From positions 1-64,000 of the forward strand of contig UZAN01039540.1 of the NCBI GenBank assembly GCA_900618425.1: a stretch of 64,000 bases of DNA, in the 5' to 3' direction. Under the pieces are notes generated by a model that was not told the origin of the DNA, made no database searches, and was given only the letters and a program-made list of their open reading frames with translations. This DNA comes from Echinostoma caproni (taxonomy: Eukaryota; Platyhelminthes; Trematoda; Plagiorchiida; Echinostomatidae). The translations under genes and the position numbers were made by a program. This document shows, piece by piece, positions 38,952 through 49,940 of this stretch (its first letter is position 1; every line of letters starts with the position of its first letter).

Positions 38952-39704
38952 NNNNNNNNNNNNNNNNNNNNNNNNNNNNNNNNNNNNNNNNNNNNNNNNN
39001 NNNNNNNNNNNNNNNNNNNNNNNNNNNNNNNNNNNNNNNNNNNNNNNNNNNNNNNNNNNNNNNNNNNNNNNNNNNNNNNNNNNNNNNNNNNNNNNNNNNN
39101 NNNNNNNNNNNNNNNNNNNNNNNNNNNNNNNNNNNNNNNNNNNNNNNNNNNNNNNNNNNNNNNNNNNNNNNNNNNNNNNNNNNNNNNNNNNNNNNNNNNN
39201 NNNNNNNNNNNNNNNNNNNNNNNNNNNNNNNNNNNNNNNNNNNNNNNNNNNNNNNNNNNNNNNNNNNNNNNNNNNNNNNNNNNNNNNNNNNNNNNNNNNN
39301 NNNNNNNNNNNNNNNNNNNNNNNNNNNNNNNNNNNNNNNNNNNNNNNNNNNNNNNNNNNNNNNNNNNNNNNNNNNNNNNNNNNNNNNNNNNNNNNNNNNN
39401 NNNNNNNNNNNNNNNNNNNNNNNNNNNNNNNNNNNNNNNNNNNNNNNNNNNNNNNNNNNNNNNNNNNNNNNNNNNNNNNNNNNNNNNNNNNNNNNNNNNN
39501 NNNNNNNNNNNNNNNNNNNNNNNNNNNNNNNNNNNNNNNNNNNNNNNNNNNNNNNNNNNNNNNNNNNNNNNNNNNNNNNNNNNNNNNNNNNNNNNNNNNN
39601 NNNNNNNNNNNNNNNNNNNNNNNNNNNNNNNNNNNNNNNNNNNNNNNNNNNNNNNNNNNNNNNNNNNNNNNNNNNNNNNNNNNNNNNNNNNNNNNNNNNN
39701 NNNN
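38952..39704. other. Assembly gap
   Basis: A run of 753 N bases in the intron between exons e and f of the SCHIP1-like gene. A small coding exon could be hidden here, but exons e and f already join in phase 0. Confidence 0.99.
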
Positions 39705-39996
39705 GGAGTATATCAACCATTAATTTTCTCACGATTCACTACGGTGGTCCCTTATGGATTTAATGAAATGTTTTTGTGAACCAGGCGTGAACAAAAGCTG
39801 TATCTGGATTGCACAAAAGAGTGAGATTTTATCCACCCTAAATTGTGTACGGGAAACTTTTCAGACTTTTGTTACAGTACTCAGATGTGTGTGTGTGTGC
39901 GCACGCGACATTTTGAAGAACTTTCCGGTATTTCAAGTGTGAAATTTGAACTTGAGACTACCACAAATATTCTCCCCGGAACGATCCCGGGATTGT

Positions 39997-40017
39997 TCTC
40001 TCTCTCTCTCTCTCTCC
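39997..40017 (+). repeat. (CT)n microsatellite
   Basis: About ten CT units just right of the assembly gap; it may have contributed to the gap. Confidence 0.9.
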
Positions 40018-42602
40018 TGATGTCCATGTTTTTGCTTTTTTGCTTTCACCGAATAATTAATTATTCATGTATCATCCGGTTATACCGAAAAGCAAAACTC
40101 TGACCGACTTAGGTAAAGGGGGAGGGGGACAACGGATAGAATAAATCATGGAATGTGAAATGTGTCAAAATTATCTTTCAGATTGTATTATGATCATCAT
40201 GATTATGATGAACCTCACTCGTTGTTTCATTACTCGCCTATTATAAACAGGCGACAAAGAAATGACATACACCATGGCTTATTTCTACCCGTTGTTCGAG
40301 AGTGGATTATCGGNTCATCCAATACGGCGTCTGAGCGAATTTAACAAGCCAGTTTAGCACGACACCCTGAACATGACCTGAATCAGATAAGGTGTTTCGG
40401 TAATGCTTACGTCGGACACGTAGTCGTGCGTGATCATGTAAGATTATCAAATAGAAGATCTCAATCAATGAAGCGTTTTCAGCTCACAATAGACTTCAAC
40501 CGCCCATCGATTTAAAAGTGTCTGAAATCCGTCCCTCCCCCCGCTCACGCACATACAGAGTCGGTCAATTCAATTGAATTATCAAAAACGTCAGTAGGAT
40601 GGTTTTATTCAGAGTGTTTACATTAAATTAGCTCATTTATACCTGAGGAATTAACGGTGCTCCGTTTTAATAACAACTGGCACCGTCCCATTAACTTTGA
40701 TGTCATTTTAGACGATTTTCTCAGGTGATCGCCGCCTTTTTTGCATCCGAGTTGAAGCCTGATTGCTGTCAGTCACGAGAGCATGTATGTTATTGACAAT
40801 ATTTGGTGCCAAGACAACAGGTGCTAGCTGACAATGAGAAAACGGCTTCAAACAGTCATCATATTCCATAATCAACGTCAAAGGGAAATGATAAAAGATA
40901 ACATTCGAGCGATAATCATTTAAAGGTAAGCCCCAAATTTGATTTATTACAGCATCTGGTGCAAGTTCAGCTGCCAAAAATGAAGATACGCTAAGTTCAT
41001 AGAGCTTACTCAAAGCTGTGCACTCTCATCCATCTCATACGCATGAACAGTGTTAGAAGAACCAGGTAGAAAAGTATATTTGACGGAGATGTTCCATGTT
41101 CGTGGCCTAATAAAATAGCAGCCTGCGACTGATTAAAACCAAGTCAGGTTAGACGCTAGTTTCAGCTGCGTTCGTTTGCTGTTTGAGATTAGTCAATATT
41201 CTAAAACAAGTGAGGGTAGTGATAACAATGGAAGAAAACTATTTTTGGTAACGTGCGACTGTGCCCCTGGATCATGAAAAATTTGAATTTGACCAATTCG
41301 TCTCAGCAGTCCAGTTATCATATAGTCTAAGAGTAAGAATAACACAGAAAGGCATCGGAACGTTTCAAAGTAACGGTATTTTCATCTACCATTTTTGTGT
41401 GGTACCACCATAAACTAAACGAACGACTGGTTAACGACACGTCAACATACTGAGTCAACCTAACTTAACAATTATTTTTACTACTCAATTCTCAGTATGA
41501 AACAAGCAACTGCGCATTTCACTGGACAGTCTTTTTGGAGGCACAAATATCGAAGAATAGAGTTGGATTAGGGGCAACAGTCATATTCATGCAGTTATCA
41601 TATTCTACCGACTGACATGCACCTTGAAAGAGTTTCAGGTTTCCCATGAAGCATAAACTTGCATAAACTGGGTATGAACTGGGTACTTCATTTTTCATTT
41701 CCATCTTTATTACTTGCTGAACGCTGCGCAACAGACAGGAGTTCTGCTTTTCACAAGACGAGTTCCTGTTGGATTTTTTTGCACGGCCATTTGCGGTCAC
41801 GTTTCTACTTGATTTATGACACTGAATCAAGCATCATTCCCTACATTCAGTTTCAGTCTGTACACCCATTAAACAGGCACCTTCTTGTGTTTATAGCTCG
41901 CGCTTTAGATCGAATGAAAATGCCTAATTATGACTTTGAAACGCGGAAATTTCACAAATTACAAAGCTCAAACGCCTTTCTAATAATTGCAGTTTCTCCA
42001 TAATGTTTTCATGGAATAGACAGACACCTATAACTAATGATATATAAAAAGGCATGTGAAAAAAACTGTGAACTTTAACAGATATCCTAGATTTGATTGG
42101 TAAACATTTTGAGAGAACACCACTCAGCATTGACCATGTGACCAACACACTGGGGAAGTTCTGTCTGAGCGATCGATCAGTTTAACCGATAGTGCTCACA
42201 TGATCGAAATGCAAACCCCACTTTCTTGTCCACATGGGTGGTGAAGGAAAACAGTCGTTGTGTGTTCAGCTGTCTGGACTACCGAGTGGATGAGACACGT
42301 ACATGCAGTGGTTTAACCAAAACCGTTTAAAGCAACGCATATAATTCAACAGTCGTTTTCTGTAACAGATCTCGCGGGCAAAAGAACGAGGCCAGTCTTT
42401 CAGTAAGAGAGTTATATGAGGAAACTATCAGAAAACCACTTGTCATAAACTCTTGACCAATATGAGGGTTGAGCATTATAGTAAATTTACTGGTGATCAA
42501 CTCAAGCCAACTACATAAAAGCTTGAATTATCTATAAGATGAATTCTCAGAAATCTACTGCTTTCAAGTGGGTAATGGAGGGTTTGGTTCAATTTCAGAA
42601 GG

Positions 42603-42785
42603 TGAATTCGTCATGAGCTAAAAAGCTAGGAAGTACTGGACAACTATTTCGACCTGGTTGGCTCTCATCAGCAGTGCGAATCCGTCGACCCAACTGGGGA
42701 TCGAACCCGGAACTATATTGGCAGGACGCAAGCACGCTATCCACTACGCCACCGGACAGCCGAAAGAGAGTTGGCCTACCTCTTT
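42603..42785 (-). repeat. tRNA-derived SINE with hammerhead, copy B
   Basis: A second copy of the SINE at 45.4 kb, here on the minus strand. The A box is at 42741-42751 (TGGCGTAGTGG on the minus strand) and the B box at 42697-42707. Both copies share the leader (GGCCAACTCTCTTTCGGCTG) and the tail (TAGCTTTT ... TCATGACGAAT). They differ by scattered substitutions, as expected of separate insertions rather than a segmental duplication. A hammerhead lies at 42629-42683. It is in the same gene intron as neither exon; the SCHIP1-like gene runs in the same direction. Confidence 0.85.
42629..42683 (-). ncRNA. Type I hammerhead ribozyme in SINE copy B
   Basis: On the minus strand, CTGATGA (42671-42665), stem II GAGCC/AGGTC, GAAA and TAGTTGTC are identical to copy A. 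Stem I keeps ACTG/CAGT and GGA/TCC while the bases of the internal loop differ (CGC and AC in place of CGG and GC). The predicted cleavage site lies between 42639 and 42638. Because it is on the strand of the host gene's transcript, it would lie in the SCHIP1-like pre-mRNA, inside an intron. Confidence 0.78.
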
Positions 42786-44125
42786 CTATATTTACANTTC
42801 ACTTTCTCTTGAAGCGTTGTCCGTACGACCAAGCGTTTGTCCGAATGTATCCATGACCATAAACCTGCGTGGTTGAGAAGTGGAGTAGTTAAATCAATCA
42901 CCACTGCGGTCGTGTCGCACCTGGTTGACACTATTCAGACCGTATACGTTACCGAAGTGTCTCGATTCCTGTTCAGAGTTAGAATGAGACGGTCTAGGCA
43001 CGTGCCTTTCCGTATTCTATTCACACCGGAGAAAGTTTGCAGTCTGCTTTGCAGGAAGTGTTTCATACAAATTGAGGGCAGAATAACAACCACTGGTAGC
43101 GATGTTTAGAGGTGAGTATTCTGAACGATCAAATGAGAGAAGACTCGGGGCCTAGGTGTGAAATATGTTTTACTCACTACGTACAAGTGCTTAATCTAAG
43201 ATTGAAGAATCCATATGCTTCTTGTAGTGTTACATATAACCAACGAACCGAGGCAAACTCATCCAAAAACACCAGGTTACTACACGTTTGATTTATCCGC
43301 GATCATGTTGCTGGCGGTTATTTTCGTCCAGCACAGACCGCCAGAACACAGTATAGCATACAAACAAATATTTCACCATAACGGAAGTAAAAAATGGTTG
43401 AATAATTGTACAGTTTTTCTCCCGGTGAAATTTCGTGAACGTCGGGTGACGTAACAAACGCAACAGAGCATCATAGAATTTTCGATCAGTTTTCGAAGCA
43501 AGTATATGCATACACGTGTGCTGACGCACATTTTTGTCATAAGTTTTCTTAGGGTTTTCACAGAAAATAGAACTCTCAATACCCAATGATCTATCAAAGC
43601 CACACTCCCGCAGTGATTAAGCAGAGGAAATTGTATCCATTGGGATGAACCTATCCATTATTCACTAGAATTGGCCTAGATCCACTTAATATATTCGCCT
43701 AGTTTGGAAATTTGATTCCTAAAGTTTTATCATCGGCTGGGATGGCAACGCTGTAAGCACGAAAGTTACAAAATCGGCTAATGTTAAAACATCTGCAAGC
43801 AAATTGCCAAACTCGGTTGAGAGGTGAACATTTATTCAGTCCATCCTAGCTAGAGCTATGAGAGCCGATTTTCAGAGTCTTGCCCCGTTCCATAGTTGAC
43901 GCGATACTCGATCATCTTATTCTTATTGCCATTATATAATACGGAAATAACTAGCTTGTACTGAAAACATTTTCTGTCCAATTACGTACGTAACAGTATA
44001 AACAAAAAGTCTCCGTGTCCACAGGAACAACAAAATAGCATCACGAGCACAACACTGAATGACGCGTTGCGAAGTAGACACACACACACACACCAGTATA
44101 AACCGATTTGGCCTGGTTCACATAC

Positions 44126-44383
44126 CTTTTGTAGCCGTGCGTTCAATTCCGCGTACTCATAAACATCCCGAAACAGTGTGCCACGTATCGAATCCCCAAA
44201 ACAAGGACTGCTGGTGTCCGTTTGGGTTTGGTCCCGTTCGCCGGGCGCGTGCAGGCTGATCGAGTATGGGTCTGGTTCATTGGGGTCGAGGAGCACATCG
44301 GATTTGGTAGTCCCACTGTCAGACCACATATCTCCGTCCGAATCGTTCAGGTAGCACAGTTGGAATGCGTGCGCGTTGTCAGT
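44126..44383 (-). CDS. SCHIP1: SCHIP1-like exon e: start of the conserved SCHIP region
   Basis: A 258-base exon (86 codons), phase 0 at both ends. The acceptor is GGTAAGCCAG|ACT and the donor AAG|GTATGT. The product begins TDNAHAFQLCYLNDSDGD, which lines up with the LQ-C-NDSGSD segment that opens the conserved C-terminal half of SCHIP1 proteins as I remember them. An acidic Ser/Asp run and a proline-containing spacer follow. It ends in a helix (YEYAELNARLQK) placed like the RQKKLQ helix of the family. The frame stays open upstream of the acceptor into the intron, where it would add a hydrophobic leader; that part is treated as intron. Confidence 0.8.
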
Positions 44384-45384
44384 CTGGCTTACCGGTAAAG
44401 CCAATGGCAACGGAAAGACGCACGAGATGATGTACCAGGCCAGGCGTATGATAAAATAATAAGAATATTGGATGATGGCGAACGAGAACCGTACCAGTGC
44501 CACGCACGACAGTAACCAGAGCAACGAGGATAGCACAAGAAACAACAACAATAGTTACAACAATAGACAGACAACAACAGAACGAATTGGATCAGTGATT
44601 GTGTGCTACACAAACAAGAATGGTGGTCTGTAAACATACTAATGTACCGGATGATGTAACGAACCTGTGTATCATCAGACGAACACGTGTATGGTTGGTG
44701 AGTGATTAAAATTAGTTCTGTTTAGTGCACGTTTCCGGATCACGTGATAGAGTAGAGCTATAAATTCTCAAATCTTCTGGTGTAAAATTTAATGCAGATA
44801 AATTACTAGGCATGCATGACCAAATCGAGCTACCATAGGGGGAACATATTCTGTTTCGTATGGTCAAAAAACTAGGGCCAAGTAATCAAATTTTATGATT
44901 CATGTTTTGAACGGAGCATACGTGTGTCGGGATGTCAAACTATGACCATGAATTTTCCAGGAACGTACCTCTGCTTGTTCGTAGAATTTGCTCGCGGGCA
45001 TGATTCCAAGGCAACTATTGACTCAGTCCCCAGGCAGTCACTTATATTCATTCACTCTGGTCTCACGTGACTTTGATGTGCTCGCGTACGCGTGGGTTTG
45101 TGCATAACAATGTGTCACGTGTGGAATGAAAACAGAACAAGAACAGAAACGCCACCCATACGCTTTGGGGGCGTTATAAACAGGAATTTGCCCCATTCCG
45201 ATTCGTCCTTGCTGGTGCGTGTCTTCATGGGCGTTAACGTAAAGGTTTGGAGCTAATACACACACCCTTGTCTGGTGACCTTAAACGAAATTCCTTCTGT
45301 TTTCGTTTTGCTGATTGCTTTTGTGGACTGACAGCGTAGATGAAACGATGTGCACGATTGACAGAGCTATGCTGCTTACGGCTA

Positions 45385-45560
45385 ACGTAGGCCAACTCTC
45401 TCTTTCGGCTGCCCGGTAGCGTAGTGGATAGCGTGCATGCGTTCTGCCCATGAGGTCCCGGTTCGATCCCCAGTTGGGTCGACGGATTCGGACTGCTGAT
45501 GAGAGCCAACCAGGTCGAAATAGTTGTCCAGTGCTTCCTAGCTTTTAGTTCATGCTTCAT
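45385..45560 (+). repeat. tRNA-derived SINE with hammerhead, copy A
   Basis: A short interspersed element in an intron of the SCHIP1-like gene, opposite in strand. It has an RNA polymerase III A box (TAGCGTAGTGG, 45417-45427) and a B box (GGTTCGATCCC, 45460-45470), so it would carry its own internal promoter. The tRNA-like head is followed by a hammerhead ribozyme (separate entry) and a short tail. It shares its whole length with the minus-strand copy at 42603-42785. It is not a tRNA gene: the D and T arms are only roughly preserved and the acceptor stem does not close. Confidence 0.85.
45484..45539 (+). ncRNA. Type I hammerhead ribozyme in SINE copy A
   Basis: Core box CTGATGA at 45496-45502 and box GAAA at 45517-45520. 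Stem II (45503-45516) closes with the required G-C pair, then A-T, a bulged G and two C-G pairs around a 5-base loop. Stem III is minimal (A-U, U-G, A-U), giving TAGTTGTC with cleavage expected after C45528. Stem I pairs ACTG with CAGT, then has an internal loop and an outer GGA/TCC step, the layout that provides the loop contacts in schistosome hammerheads. The ribozyme would cut transcripts of the SINE in cis. Activity is inferred, not shown. Confidence 0.78.
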
Positions 45561-47099
45561 TTGCTATATACATGACGAATCCCCTCTATAAATTGAATCA
45601 AATCCTAGATTACTCACATGAACTGAGAGCTTTGTCAAACATGGACCTACCGCTCTGTTTCGTGCATGCAACGAATGATATCACTAATTAAAAGAAATGG
45701 TTCATTCGGTGCTGGATAGGAACGTGAACGGGTACTGATTGACTGATGAAGATTTATTCTGCTCACTTCCTCTCACTTCTTCACTGGTCTCTCTAAATCA
45801 CTGGGATCAGGATACAGTTTTTTCATTCTTTAAATTCTTCAGCCACGCACATCCACTTAATCCACCGGGGTTCGCATCGGAGCATGAGCGGTTGTGAATA
45901 TGTGAGCCTACAACACCTTAGTTCACATCAATCAATAAGACCATACTGTGCACATTTACTGAGAGAGGCTATTCAGGGGTGAATATGGGCGATTGGTTCG
46001 ATTTAATAACCCTCTTATACCATTGGATTTGTGTGCATTTAAAAAAAATCTAACAAGTTTGGTTCCGTTTATTAACTCCAACCAGTTCTACTCCCTCTCA
46101 TTTTGTTCTCGGCCCTCATATTTTCACCCTAAGAAAATCTAAGAAAAATAATTGAATTGAATGGATATAAATAATTATTAACCATATGTTTTACCTTAGT
46201 ATGCAGTACTGGTCGACTGTGATGGACTAACTTATTTTCTTTTTGATCAAATAGAGGTCCATTATATTTATCACCTATAATAACGCGTCAGGTATGGACA
46301 ATATGTTATCCCTTGTCTACCTCTATCTACGTAGTTTCTAGTCAGCATGACTGTCAATTAAACGTGCCTGACCTTAGTTGCCAAAATAAAATAATCTCAA
46401 CATGAAAACCCCAACCCTACCAGATATGAAAGTGTAATATATTCTAATAGGAGCAACTCAAGAATTATCTCAAATTATTTCCACAAACCCTTGCCATCTC
46501 GGTTATTTGTTATGAGGCATTATTTTATCCAATATGTAATCCTTAATAGCAACTCCATTAAATAACCAAATGAAATTCTCTCACAACCCACTGAGAAATT
46601 GCAATTAATAAGATTTCATAATAAAAGCTGTTGCCTAAACGAACCCTCAAATGTTTTACGGGGACTCGTTGCTTCAGTTTTGATTAGACCTGTACGTGAT
46701 GATTGGAAGGCATTGTCGAGAGGTAATACATTCTGATTGAATAAAAAGAACTTTTCAAGTAGACATGGGTTCCGTAATGTTCCCTGTCCTGTTGACTGCA
46801 GTTGAGGTTTTCGCTGCCACTGACTCCCACGTTTTTCTAAATGATCATACTATTTCATACAAAAGGAACCACATGAAAAAGATCGATTCATAACATGTAT
46901 CATTTTGTTTTAAAAGATTTCAATTTAAAAAGTAACATTTATTAAGTTCCAGTTCAAACATGCATGACATTAAATTAGATCAGTATTGTATTCTTTCAGT
47001 TGTGCCGAACTTCAAGACCTCCATAACAAACACCTTTTTTAAGTGAGTGGTTGGTTGATCGTCACCCGATGAAAGTAATCGAATTTGATCAGCACTTAC

Positions 47100-47303
47100 C
47101 GCCCGGGTTTGATAGAGCCAACGTGGTCGACCGCTCAACCAAGTCTCGATTCCTGTGCACCAGTCAGTTTCACGGGGATGCCAGAGTGTATCCGGGCTCC
47201 GGGCACGATTCAGATGTTGTTCGGTCAGACAGGAGAGCGGTGAGGAAAAACCGGCGCCGTACAAATCAGAGCCGTCCTCATAGGTCGGGAGCGGGCTGTC
47301 CGG
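47100..47303 (-). CDS. SCHIP1: SCHIP1-like exon d: Trp/Arg-rich linker
   Basis: A 204-base exon (68 codons), phase 0 at both ends. The acceptor lies after a long pyrimidine run (CTAATCTCCCCTTCCCTC ... CTCAG); the donor is GCG|GTAAGT. The product contains DSPLPTYEDGSDLYGAGFSS and later several tryptophans (TLWHP, DWCTG, ETWLSG, PRWLY). A GC-rich island in a very AT-rich stretch is what drew attention to it. The overlapping plus-strand reading frame is treated as a shadow. It fits exactly between exons c and e in phase and strand. It could be an alternatively used exon because removing it keeps the frame. Confidence 0.62.
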
Positions 47304-47938
47304 CTGAGTTCGATTGCAAGCATGTATGAGGGAAGGGGAGATTAGAAGAAAGTCAGTTTACTAACCGGGGACAGCACAGCTCATTTGTTGCAAAACATAC
47401 AACAAATGTTTGAATGTACTCATTGAAAACAACCACGCGTCCATGCTTTGCAATACAATAAAGAGGTACACGTTTTGGAGTTTACGAGTATCCAATGTCA
47501 AAATTATAAATTTCTGATTACATTAGAACTACTCATCTGAATAATTCATATTTGGTGATTTTTAAAACGTCCAACGCTGACAATGTAACGGAAGTACTTT
47601 TATGGCAATTCTACGACCTCAGATAAATTATTATCTATACCTAAAGCATTACTGCTCAGTATGTATGATAATATATATGGTAATAATGTATTATATATAA
47701 CATGTATGATTAATTTAACGGAACTCAATTTCATCAGAAAGAAAATATTTTAGTGCATCAAAATCAGCCAGTACTGCATACACTTGAAGCAAGATACATC
47801 TAAATCTGAGCTCACCGGTGGTGGGTTTGAGTTATTGAGCTGCCCACTTTTGTTTGAAAGTAATGAAATAATAGTTAAAAGATCTGCTGACTGGATCAGA
47901 AAGTTTGGAATCGGTTACGGTTGAGAAGCTTGAAACAG

Positions 47939-48229
47939 AATATACATTTTCATGAGAGCAAGAGGAAACATCACGATTACAGGATGTGCTGAATTCAACT
48001 ATTTCGTGGTAATCTCATCAGCTGTGTACACACATTTGGATCACGTTTGGTTAATAGAATGACAGATTGATTTTTCTTTCTCGTGTATGTTCGCCTGTCC
48101 CCAAACCTGTCACTCTTTTAACCAAACGTGATCCGAATGTATGTACACAGCTGATGAGATTACCACGAAATAGTTGAACTCAACACATCCTGTGATCGTG
48201 ATGCTTCTTCTTGCTCTCATAAAAATATT
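47939..48229. repeat. Foldback repeat with hammerhead-like boxes
   Basis: Two arms of roughly 125 bases (47939-48065 and 48107-48229) are reverse complements with about 10% mismatch, around a 41-base pyrimidine-rich loop. Each arm, read outward, contains CAGCTGATGAGATTACCACG then AAATAGTTGAA. The CTGATGAG and CGAAATAGTTG boxes are shared with the SINE hammerhead, but the 8 bases between them cannot form a proper stem II and no stem I partner follows. It lies in the 8.7 kb intron of the SCHIP1-like gene. Confidence 0.7.
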
Positions 48230-49521
48230 AAAGGGAACTGGTTGCATGGAAGAATATACACTGCTATGTCTAACATATTTATTCAGTCTACCAAAAGCGT
48301 ATCAAGCAACGAGGAGAAATTTTTTGATGAACCATTTCTGCAGAATTCCGTATGCCTAAAATGGTTTCCAACTGCAGCGCGCTATACCCTTGTAATAGCG
48401 TGGAGTGTAAACACATGAAGACATTTCCAGTCCAATCGTCACCCACTGATAACGCTGGTGGAGCGCTCAAACTGCACTAACATCCGGCAACCATAAAATC
48501 TGTTTAGTGTGACAGCCTTTTTCGTCAAGTAAGCCAATTTCAAGGTTCACACTGACTCGGTAATTGATTAGGAGGCGAAATCCTGTCATCTGCTAGCCGG
48601 AGAGATGTTTCCTACGTGCAAGACAGTGGTAGCCTAAGCAACGGAGAATGTTGGTCTTTTAACCGTACAAATTTATCCAGCTACTTAGACTACATAGAGT
48701 GATATTTCTACACGCGTTCCGATTGTCCATAGTATAAAGCCTCCTCTGTCCATCGAAGAATGTCAAAACGCTATTTCTTCTTCAATTCTAAAGGATTGAA
48801 AGGATTGTATTTTGACGCTTTGGCATCTGGGTGATGAGTTTTGAATGAAATTTAATCCCAACACACACTACACTTAAGTCTGATCAGTTTACGACACGCG
48901 CATCAACAAGTCAGAACGCGTGGTAGCAAAAATGCCTTCTTGTATACACAGTTTTCCTCAATGAGAAACCGAAGGGGTGCTTATATAAATTTTATATATA
49001 AGAAACTCTTATCTTCTGTTCAGCACAATGAAGTTAAATGGCCTTTTGAGGACACAAAGTTCGATTGGGTAGACTTCGTCCTGGTCTAAATTGAAACAAA
49101 CTAGCGGAAACTGTCAACTAGATTACTAAAACTTTGAAAATGATATATTTCCAACATCCCTGAGATAAGATTACAGATCTCTGTATGTGTGTTCGTAACA
49201 TCTGGATTTAAGAATTAGCTTTCGTAGGGAAGCGGAGTAAATGCATCTCAATGAGTTAACTCTCAACTGAGATGATGCGTTAGGGATCCGGAAACATAAA
49301 GTATGCACTTCATTAAATATTAATCCCAATGATTAGTCTACCACAAATTCACTTCCCATAACGGCTTCCTAGAAAGAAATTTACTTCATGAGTCAGCATT
49401 AGTAAAGTGCAGCGTTGGAGGTCGTCCATCGATAAGCGCACACTGTGGTTCTACTGGATTGCATTACTGATTCCGTAACTATGAGCCGTCGACTAAGCTA
49501 TCCCTTTCTTTTGTGAATTAG

Positions 49522-49530
49522 GATAAAAGG
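49522..49530 (+). promoter_or_regulatory. TATA-like box upstream of the candidate micropeptide
   Basis: GATAAAAGG lies about 97 bases before a consensus donor (CAG|GTGAGT at 49627) and 312 bases before the candidate start codon. It supports a short first exon but is a weak signal alone in AT-rich DNA. Confidence 0.2.
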
Positions 49531-49841
49531 TCGTTGTCGGTTGCGTGTACAAAGTAGTGAACAAAGTGACGAACAGCTCTGTGTGTGCTTGCACTATCAG
49601 GACTACGAATAACCAGTCACCCTCAGGTGAGTGAGCATGCTCAACTGACTAAGCACATCTCTATTGGTGATGATGAATCTCCTCCTTTCATTCACCCACC
49701 TCACACCCCCGTGACCTAGTCCACTCGGTAGAAGCATTGAATCCACATTGAATAGCGCGTACACGTGACCTAAATTTTAGGTTTTCAAGTAGTTATTCTT
49801 ACCTGAAAGGTTGTTTCTCTACAAATACAAACACTGACAAA

Positions 49842-49940
49842 ATGGTGTCCAAGATTTTGACGATTTTCATCACGTTGGTATTACTTTGGAATCAACTGAC
49901 GAGGCCCTTCTACTGGACCGAAAGGGTTCCGTTCAGTTAA
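49842..49940 (+). CDS. Possible micropeptide with signal sequence (hypothetical)
   Basis: A 32-codon frame with a strong start context (GACAAAATGG). Residues 1-16 (MVSKILTIFITLVLLW) are a good signal peptide or anchor; the rest, NQLTRPFYWTERVPFS, is short and aromatic. Upstream on the same strand lie a TATA-like GATAAAAGG (49522-49530) and a possible non-coding exon ending CAG|GTGAGT (donor at 49627). An acceptor TTTTAG|GTTTTC or TTCAAG|TAG near 49.78 kb could follow. Fluke micro-exon genes begin in this way. The 3' part overlaps a hammerhead-like motif, so it may be repeat sequence instead. Nested in an intron of the SCHIP1-like gene. Confidence 0.22.
   Translation: MVSKILTIFITLVLLWNQLTRPFYWTERVPFS

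Noticed and set aside
38856..39779. Long frames of 262-288 residues on both strands
   Set aside because: They consist almost wholly of the N gap; there is no sequence to support them.
45385..45475. A functional tRNA gene
   Set aside because: A and B boxes are present but the acceptor stem does not close, and the unit is repeated with a shared non-tRNA tail.
47051..47329. Plus-strand 92-residue frame
   Set aside because: Shadow of minus-strand exon d, which has better splice signals and matches its neighbours in phase.
49775..49830. Extra SCHIP1 exon ending at CAG|GTAAGA on the minus strand
   Set aside because: Only about 26 codons are open and no acceptor gives a matching phase.
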